Assembly (NCBI GenBank): GCA_017480395.1
Contig: JAFVAS010000285.1
Span: 1-9,888 of the forward strand
DNA from: Oscillospiraceae bacterium
GTDB lineage: Bacteria; Bacillota; Clostridia; Oscillospirales; Oscillospiraceae
DNA length: 9,888 nucleotides
Reading direction: 5' to 3'
The position numbers were made by a program, and so were the translations under genes. Positions within the stretch are counted from its first letter, which is position 1, and each line of letters begins with the position of its first letter. The notes beneath the pieces were generated by a model. It was not told the origin of the DNA, searched no databases, and was given only the letters and a program-made list of their open reading frames with translations. Below are positions 6,280-9,888 of this stretch, one piece after another.

Positions 6280-6972
6280 GTGTTTAAGGGAAAGAAATAT
6301 CAGAACAGCGCAAAGCTGATCGAAAAGGGCGTCGTCTATGATCCCACCGACGCCATGGCTCTGGTCGTCAAGACCGCCACTGCCAAGTTTGACGAGACCG
6401 TCGAGCTGCATGTAAAGCTGGGCGTCGACTCCCGTCACGCCGACCAGCAGGTCCGCGGCGCCATCGTCCTGCCCAACGGCACCGGCAAGAGCGTCCGCGT
6501 CCTGGTCTTCGCCAAGGGCGACAAGGCCGACGCCGCCCGCGCCGCCGGCGCTGACTATGTCGGCGATATGGATCTGGTGGAGAAGATCCAGAAGGAGAAC
6601 TGGTTCGACTTCGACGTCGTCGTCGCCACCCCCGACATGATGGGTGTCGTCGGCCGTCTGGGTAAGCTGCTGGGCCCCAAGGGCCTGATGCCCTCCCCCA
6701 AGTCCGGCACCGTCACCCCCGACGCCGCCAAGGCCGTCCTGGACGCCAAGGCCGGTAAGGTCGAGTATCGTCTGTACAAGACCAACATCATCCACTGCCC
6801 CATCGGGAAGGTCTCCTTCGGCCCCGAGAAGCTCCAGGAGAACTTCGACGCCCTGATCGGCGCCATCATCAAGGCCAAGCCCGCCGCCGCCAAGGGCCAG
6901 TATGTGCGCTCCTGCACCCTGGCCACCACCATGGGCCCCGGCGTCAAGGTCAACACCGCCAAGCTGGTGTAA
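6280..6972 (+). CDS. rplA: 50S ribosomal protein L1
   Basis: The product has 230 residues, the usual length of bacterial L1. Diagnostic segments are MFKGKKYQ at the start and the L1 signature [20 protein letters not shown] at 126-145, in the second domain. The C-terminal part ends in [12 protein letters not shown]1 forms the mobile stalk at the ribosomal E site and in many bacteria represses its own L11-L1 mRNA; I see no clear L1-binding mimic in the 54 nt before rplK. The start is GTG 6280; the SD AAGGAGGG overlaps the rplK stop codon, indicating tight coupling. Codons are strongly biased to GTC, CTG, GCC and AAG, as expected for a highly expressed gene in a GC-rich genome. Confidence 0.98.
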   Translation: MFKGKKYQNSAKLIEKGVVYDPTDAMALVVKTATAKFDETVELHVKLGVDSRHADQQVRGAIVLPNGTGKSVRVLVFAKGDKADAARAAGADYVGDMDLVEKIQKENWFDFDVVVATPDMMGVVGRLGKLLGPKGLMPSPKSGTVTPDAAKAVLDAKAGKVEYRLYKTNIIHCPIGKVSFGPEKLQENFDALIGAIIKAKPAAAKGQYVRSCTLATTMGPGVKVNTAKLV

Positions 6973-7009
6973 TTCCCGGCGGGGAATCCAAAAAATCGTC
7001 TGTTTCAGC

Positions 7010-7039
7010 GGCAGAAGCGCTTGACAAAGCGCTTCTGCC
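7010..7039 (+). repeat. 13-bp perfect inverted repeat with 4-nt loop overlapping the rplJ promoter
   Basis: GGCAGAAGCGCTT (7010-7022) and its exact complement AAGCGCTTCTGCC (7027-7039) flank GACA. The arms contain the self-complementary octamer AAGCGCTT twice (7015-7022 and 7027-7034). The -35 hexamer TTGACA is made from the end of the left arm plus the loop. No T-tract follows directly, so it is not an ordinary terminator for rplA. Confidence 0.9.
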
Positions 7040-7049
7040 CTGTTACAAT
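7021..7049 (+). promoter_or_regulatory. Promoter of rplJ-rplL
   Basis: A consensus TTGACA (7021-7026), a 17-bp spacer and TACAAT (7044-7049) make the best promoter match in the window. Transcription would start near 7056, directly before the L10 leader element. Confidence 0.8.
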
Positions 7050-7059
7050 ACTTTTTGCG

Positions 7060-7181
7060 TTCAAAGACAGCAGGTGCTTTTGCCCAACGGTTTGTGCCAC
7101 CCGGCACAGTCCGCCTGCCCAGAGTGCGATCGAAAATCAAATGAATCATGAGAAGATTTCTGATTCTCGTTTTCCGATTGT
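7060..7181 (+). ncRNA. Ribosomal protein L10 leader (autoregulatory mRNA element)
   Basis: The stretch beginning AAAGACAGCAGGTGC (7063-7077) and closing with CGCCTGCCCAGAG (7112-7124) matches the conserved parts of the L10 leader. The stem GCAGG/CCTGC (7070-7074 / 7114-7118) encloses a hairpin GTGCC-ACCC-GGCAC (7094-7107). Downstream, ATCG/CGAT (7129-7132 / 7175-7178), AAAA/TTTT and GAATC/GATTC (7143-7147 / 7162-7166) can form a second long helix, possibly part of the antitermination switch. In known cases the L10(L12)4 complex binds this element and lowers expression of its own operon; in Bacillus subtilis this works by transcription attenuation. Confidence 0.8.
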
Positions 7182-7218
7182 ATCCTCCTGTCCTTTGACG
7201 CGGAGGATTTTTATTTTT
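7182..7218 (+). terminator. Attenuator terminator in the rplJ leader
   Basis: ATCCTCC (7182-7188) pairs with GGAGGAT (7202-7208), and an inner TGTC/GACG helix closes a CTTT loop. Two runs of five T separated by one A follow (7208-7218). It ends two bases before the rplJ SD GGAGGTGA, so it lies fully inside the leader, as expected for L10-controlled attenuation. Confidence 0.8.
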
Positions 7219-7236
7219 CGGAGGTGAAACAACAAT

Positions 7237-7743
7237 ATGGCTAACGCAACTGTCATCAGCGAAAAGGCCGCAGTGGTCGACGCGCTCAAGGAGCGGCTCG
7301 GCAACGCCCAGGTCGGCGTTCTGGTGGATTACGGCGGACTGACCGTCGCCCAGGATACGGAGCTGCGCAACGAGCTGCGCAAGAATGGCGTCGAGTACGG
7401 CGTCGTCAAGAACACCATGGTGCGCCGCGCCCTGGACAGCGTGGGTCTGGAGGCGCTGGACGGCGTCCTGCACGGCTCCACTTCCCTGGCCACCGCCAGC
7501 GACGACCCCATTATCCCCATCCGTCTGCTCGCTGACTATTCCAAGAAGATGGGCGAGAAGTTCAACATCAAGGCCGCCTTCGTGGAGGGCAAGGTGCTCT
7601 CCGAGGGCGAGATCGCTCAGCTGGCTACCATGACCTCGAAGAAGGACCTGTACGCCCAGCTGGTCGGCACCCTGATGGCCCCCATGGCCAACCTGGCCGC
7701 CGTCGTCAACGCCATCGCCGAGAAGGGCGAGGCCGCCGAGTGA
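7237..7743 (+). CDS. rplJ: 50S ribosomal protein L10 (stalk base, P0-like)
   Basis: The product has 168 residues, full length. The globular N-terminal domain contains the family segments GVLVDYGGLTV (26-36), the Arg/Lys-rich LRNELRKNGVEYGVVKNTMVRRAL region, and DPIIPIRLLADY. The C-terminal helix (about 132-168), rich in Leu/Ala/Met, is the docking site for two or more L7/L12 dimers. L10 anchors the stalk to the L11-binding part of 23S rRNA. ATG 7237 follows GGAGGTGA with 9-12 nt spacing. The gene has its own promoter and L10 leader, so expression can be uncoupled from rplK-rplA, and its product is the expected repressor of this transcript. Confidence 0.98.
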   Translation: MANATVISEKAAVVDALKERLGNAQVGVLVDYGGLTVAQDTELRNELRKNGVEYGVVKNTMVRRALDSVGLEALDGVLHGSTSLATASDDPIIPIRLLADYSKKMGEKFNIKAAFVEGKVLSEGEIAQLATMTSKKDLYAQLVGTLMAPMANLAAVVNAIAEKGEAAE

Positions 7744-7806
7744 TTTGGGATTCATCCCACCCGGCACACCTATTTTAAAATTTGAACAAATTGGAGGTTT
7801 ATTATC

Positions 7807-8181
7807 ATGGCTGATATCAATGCGATTGTGGAAGAGATCAAGGCTCTGTCTCTGCTGGAGGTCAAGGAGCTGACCGACGCCCTGAAGGAGGCTTTTGGGG
7901 TCGAGGCCATCGCGATTGGCGCTCCCGCTGCCGGCGCCGGCGCCGCTGCTGAGGCCGTCGAGGAGAAGACCGAGTTCGACGTCGTTCTGACCGGTTTCGA
8001 CGCCGCTTCCAAGATCAAGGTCATCAAGGTCGTCCGTGGCATCACCGGCCAGGGCCTGGCCGAGGCCAAGGCTACCGTCGAGGGCGTCCCCGCCACTCTG
8101 AAGGAGGCCGTCTCCAAGGAGGAGGCCGAGGACCTGAAGAAGCAGCTGGAAGAGGTCGGCGGTCAGGTCGAGCTGAAGTAA
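7807..8181 (+). CDS. rplL: 50S ribosomal protein L7/L12
   Basis: The product has 124 residues with the three-part layout of L7/L12: the N-terminal dimerisation and L10-binding helices (1-32), an Ala/Gly/Pro hinge (about 36-52), and the C-terminal factor-binding domain (about 56-124) with [20 protein letters not shown] (69-88). L7/L12 is the multicopy stalk protein that recruits and stimulates the translational GTPases. The SD GGAGG lies 9 nt before ATG 7807. A small hairpin, TGGGA-TTCA-TCCCA (7746-7759), lies in the 63-nt gap after rplJ; its role is unknown. A strong terminator follows the gene, so rpoB is not co-transcribed. Confidence 0.98.
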   Translation: MADINAIVEEIKALSLLEVKELTDALKEAFGVEAIAIGAPAAGAGAAAEAVEEKTEFDVVLTGFDAASKIKVIKVVRGITGQGLAEAKATVEGVPATLKEAVSKEEAEDLKKQLEEVGGQVELK

Positions 8182-8211
8182 TTTCATCTCATATACCCAA
8201 CCAAGCCAATC

Positions 8212-8244
8212 AAAATCGCGCCTCAGCAACGAGGCGCGATTTTT
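8212..8244 (+). terminator. Intrinsic terminator after rplL
   Basis: AAAATCGCGCCTC (8212-8224) and its exact complement (8231-8243) form a 13-bp hairpin with a 6-nt loop, with five T residues at 8240-8244. It closes the rplJL transcription unit and insulates it from the zinc-binding protein gene. The symmetrical A- and T-rich ends allow a hairpin on the other strand too, but nothing is transcribed toward it there. Confidence 0.9.
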
Positions 8245-8252
8245 CTGCGCAA

Positions 8253-8275
8253 AATTTGAAAATCGTTTTCAATTT
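8253..8275 (+). promoter_or_regulatory. Fur-family (probably Zur) operator, upstream copy
   Basis: The core TTGAAAATCGTTTTCAA (8256-8272) consists of 7-bp half-sites TTGAAAA and TTTTCAA around 3 bp. Read as the 15-mer TGAAAAT-C-GTTTTCA it has the 7-1-7 form of Fur-family boxes, with one mismatch. The palindrome extends into flanking AA/TT. It ends 6 bp before the -35 of the downstream gene. Confidence 0.6.
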
Positions 8276-8278
8276 CTA

Positions 8279-8307
8279 TTGACAAACCGGCGGAGAGCGG
8301 TTAAACT
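8279..8307 (+). promoter_or_regulatory. Promoter of the zinc-binding lipoprotein gene
   Basis: TTGACA (8279-8284), a 17-bp spacer and TAAACT (8302-8307) form a promoter with a perfect -35 and a weak -10. The expected start lies near 8314, in the middle of the second palindrome. Confidence 0.65.
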
Positions 8308-8323
8308 TGAAAACGGTTTTCAA
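8307..8323 (+). promoter_or_regulatory. Fur-family (probably Zur) operator, downstream copy over the transcription start
   Basis: TTGAAAACGGTTTTCAA (8307-8323) has the same half-sites as the copy at 8256-8272 and is a perfect 7-1-7 palindrome (TGAAAAC-G-GTTTTCA). It overlaps the last base of the -10 and the start point, and ends 3 nt before the SD GGAGG. Binding here should block transcription. The centres of the two copies are 51 bp apart, about five helical turns. Confidence 0.65.
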
Positions 8324-8340
8324 ATTGGAGGAATTGATCG

Positions 8341-9309
8341 ATGAAAAAAGCTATCGCCGCGCTCCTGGCCCTCTGTCTGGCCCTCTCCGCCCTGACGGCC
8401 TGCTCCGCCACCCCCCAGCGGCAGGAGGACGGGACGCTGCATATTGTCGCCACCATCTTCCCGGAATACGACTGGGTTCGCAACATCCTGGGGGACAATC
8501 CCGCCGGGGCGGAGCTGACGCTGCTGCTGGACAACGGCGTGGACATGCACAGCTTCCAGCCCTCCGCCGCGGACATCCTGAACATCTCCACCTGCGACCT
8601 CTTTCTCTATGTGGGCGGGGAGTCCGACCAATGGGTGACGGATGCCCTGGCCGAGGCGGTCAACCCGGACATGGTGGTGGTGAACCTGATGGACGCGCTG
8701 GGCGACCAGGTCAGGGAGGAGGAGATCGTGGAGGGCATGGAGGCCGACGGGGACGAGGCGGAGGACGGTCCCGCCTATGACGAGCACGTCTGGCTCTCCC
8801 TGCGCAGCGCCGCCGCCCTGTGCGACGCCATCGAGGGGGCCCTGGAGGCCGTCGATCCCGATCACGCAGATATTTACCGCGCCAACACCGACGACTATCA
8901 GGCAAAGCTGAGCGCCCTGGACGCGGCCTATCAGGCGGCGGTGGACGATGCCTCCCAAAAGACCCTGCTCTTCGGCGACCGGTTCCCCTTCCGCTATCTG
9001 ACGGAGGATTACGGCCTCAGCTATTACGCCGCCTTTGTGGGCTGCTCCGCCGAGACGGAGGCCAGCTTCGAGACCATCACCTTCCTGGCCCAGAAGGTGG
9101 ATGAGCTGGGGCTGCACAGCGTGCTGACCATCGACGGCTCCGACGGGCGGCTGGCGGAGACCATCGTCCAGGCCACCCGGACAAAGGATCAGGAGGTTCT
9201 GACGCTGAACTCCCTGCAGTCCACCTCCGGGCAGGATATCGAGGCGGGGGTCACCTACCTCTCCCTGATGGAGGACAACCTGGCGGTGCTGGAGCGGGCG
9301 CTGCAATGA
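8341..9309 (+). CDS. ZnuA-like metal (zinc) ABC transporter substrate-binding lipoprotein
   Basis: The product has 322 residues. The signal peptide ends in a lipobox Leu-Thr-Ala-Cys with lipidated Cys21, so the protein sits on the outer face of the membrane. The fold is that of the cluster 9 (ZnuA/TroA) binding proteins: IVATIFPEYDWVRNI at 35-49, first metal ligand His70 in MHSFQPS, a loop at about 126-147, second ligand His149 in DEHVWLS, and a long linker helix. At the place of the usual third His the sequence is LFGDRFPF (209-216), with Gly211-Asp212, so the third ligand differs or is contributed by Asp. The loop, often His-rich in zinc proteins, is acidic and has no His before 149. The C-terminal end LNSLQSTSGQD...TYLSLMEDNLAVLERAL is typical of Firmicutes members. 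ATG 8341 has GGAGG 9 nt upstream. Two Fur-type palindromes at the promoter suggest Zur control. No permease or ATPase genes follow. Zinc is the likely substrate; manganese is possible. Confidence 0.88.
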   Translation: MKKAIAALLALCLALSALTACSATPQRQEDGTLHIVATIFPEYDWVRNILGDNPAGAELTLLLDNGVDMHSFQPSAADILNISTCDLFLYVGGESDQWVTDALAEAVNPDMVVVNLMDALGDQVREEEIVEGMEADGDEAEDGPAYDEHVWLSLRSAAALCDAIEGALEAVDPDHADIYRANTDDYQAKLSALDAAYQAAVDDASQKTLLFGDRFPFRYLTEDYGLSYYAAFVGCSAETEASFETITFLAQKVDELGLHSVLTIDGSDGRLAETIVQATRTKDQEVLTLNSLQSTSGQDIEAGVTYLSLMEDNLAVLERALQ

Positions 9310-9354
9310 GGTGCGGTTACACCTATCTCTATCGATGATTTGTGGAGGCATCCG

Positions 9355-9888
9355 ATGATCTTATATCATTATTCTGTGGACTCTTATTCCGGCGCGCCCA
9401 AGCTGGCGAACGATTATAAAAACCAATATCGGTTCGCCGCGCCATTTTTACTCGCTTTGGAGAAAAATGAAGATTGTTTTTGGAGCACCTATTTTGCGTG
9501 CATGTATTATTCCAGAGAACTGTGCGCGCTCGGGCTCCGAAAGCACGAAAACTATGTCAAGGATGCCGTGGAGGGCATTTTTGAATTTATTCGGATTCAT
9601 GAGTTCAGCCATCGATCCGTCAGCCGCATCGGGTGTGTCTATTACTGCCAAAGCGAGGCGGAGGCCGTCTCATATTTGAAGGATGATTGTATCGACAACG
9701 GCGATTTTACGGTGGAGCAGGTGAAATTGCTTGAGGTGGAGGTGGAGGACGACAGCGTGTTCTGTTACGACCAAAGCTATTTTAACGAGGCAATCACCGC
9801 AATGGAGCAGAGGCAGGACTTGCAGGAGGCGTTCACCCTTGCCCGGCAATACTTCTCTTTGGAGCGAAGCGCCGAACCGCTTATTGAA
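9355..9888 (+). CDS. Uncharacterised protein, DUF2441 / ADP-ribosyltransferase-like (partial, 3' end outside window)
   Basis: The frame is open from ATG 9355 to the window end (178 codons, no stop). The start is supported by GGAGG 7 nt upstream (TGTGGAGGCATCCG). There is no signal peptide or membrane segment, so the product is probably cytoplasmic. It begins MILYHYSVDSY; the central region is helical and rich in aromatics and Cys (about 28-84), followed by a strand-rich part with SRIGCVYYCQS (90-100), Asp-Asn-Gly-Asp-Phe-Thr (114-119), a VKLLEVEVEDD strand (123-133) and a YFNEA helix. The early Tyr-His-Tyr-Ser and the later Arg-x-x-Cys-Val-Tyr-Tyr-Cys pattern resemble DUF2441-type proteins, which I recall as ADP-ribosyltransferase-like; this is recognition by eye, not a search. 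The gene lies 45 nt after the zinc-binding lipoprotein gene with no clear terminator or promoter between them. GC is about 49% against about 67% in the preceding gene, with many TAT, TTT, TTG and AAA codons, suggesting recent transfer. Confidence 0.8.
   Translation, partial: MILYHYSVDSYSGAPKLANDYKNQYRFAAPFLLALEKNEDCFWSTYFACMYYSRELCALGLRKHENYVKDAVEGIFEFIRIHEFSHRSVSRIGCVYYCQSEAEAVSYLKDDCIDNGDFTVEQVKLLEVEVEDDSVFCYDQSYFNEAITAMEQRQDLQEAFTLARQYFSLERSAEPLIE

Noticed and set aside
6972..6989. Hairpin ATTCCC-GGCG-GGGAAT directly after rplA as a terminator
   Set aside because: The stem is only 6 bp and is followed by an A-tract rather than a T-tract. It would not terminate plus-strand transcription.
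6019..8229. Minus-strand open frame of 736 codons across rplK-rplL
   Set aside because: It spans four certain ribosomal genes and their leader in antisense. Its length reflects strongly biased codon use on the coding strand.
8307..8323. Reading the palindromes as CcpA cre or another LacI-family site
   Set aside because: The symmetry is odd-length with a 7-1-7 arrangement, whereas cre sites are even and need a central CG pair. The adjacent metal-uptake gene also favours a Fur-family regulator.
9309..9324. AGGTG-CGGTTA-CACCT hairpin after the zinc-binding protein gene as a terminator
   Set aside because: The stem is only 5 bp, overlaps the stop codon and has no T-tract, so read-through into the next gene is more likely.
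8320..9351. Minus-strand open frame opposite the zinc-binding lipoprotein
   Set aside because: There is no recognisable protein pattern, while the plus strand has a complete lipoprotein with metal ligands, promoter and SD.

Overview
The window looks like a chromosomal segment from a high-GC member of the Clostridia, most likely an Oscillospiraceae-type gut anaerobe (Flavonifractor / Oscillibacter / Lawsonibacter-like). This rests on GC-rich, C/G-ending codons, the Firmicutes ribosomal order rpmG-secE-nusG-rplK-rplA-rplJ-rplL, strong AGGAGG ribosome binding sites, Firmicutes lipoprotein signals and a large secreted Amidase_3-type protein. The taxonomic placement is inference; no 16S or species marker is present.

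Left part, minus strand (1-4433). Reading right to left: ruvX (yqgF) with its own promoter; a secreted cell-wall amidase locus with its own promoter, in which one in-frame amber codon (3174-3176) separates the signal peptide and N-terminal region from the catalytic domain; and, 14 nt downstream, a lipoprotein with a long Gly/Ser/Asn/Asp/Thr tandem-repeat tail that runs off the window.

Centre, plus strand (4444-8244). This is the NusG/ribosomal protein cluster. A strong promoter back-to-back with the ruvX promoter is followed by a leader of about 260 nt that contains an intrinsic terminator, then rpmG-secE-nusG-rplK-rplA. A second consensus promoter, overlapped by a 13-bp perfect inverted repeat, starts the rplJ-rplL unit. 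Its leader matches the ribosomal L10 leader and ends in a second intrinsic terminator (attenuator). A strong terminator follows rplL; rpoBC, which often comes next, is absent.

Right part, plus strand (8253-9888). A ZnuA-like zinc-binding lipoprotein gene lies under a promoter bracketed by two near-identical 7-1-7 palindromes of Fur-family (probably Zur) type. No permease or ATPase gene follows. Instead, 45 nt downstream, comes a partial gene of clearly lower GC (about 49%) encoding a cytoplasmic protein that resembles uncharacterised ADP-ribosyltransferase-like (DUF2441-like) proteins; it is open at the window end.

Most of the window is ordinary core genome. The less ordinary elements are the unclassified terminator-bearing leader before rpmG, the amber-interrupted amidase, the palindrome over the rplJ promoter, the twin operators and odd metal ligands of the zinc-binding protein, and the low-GC terminal gene.
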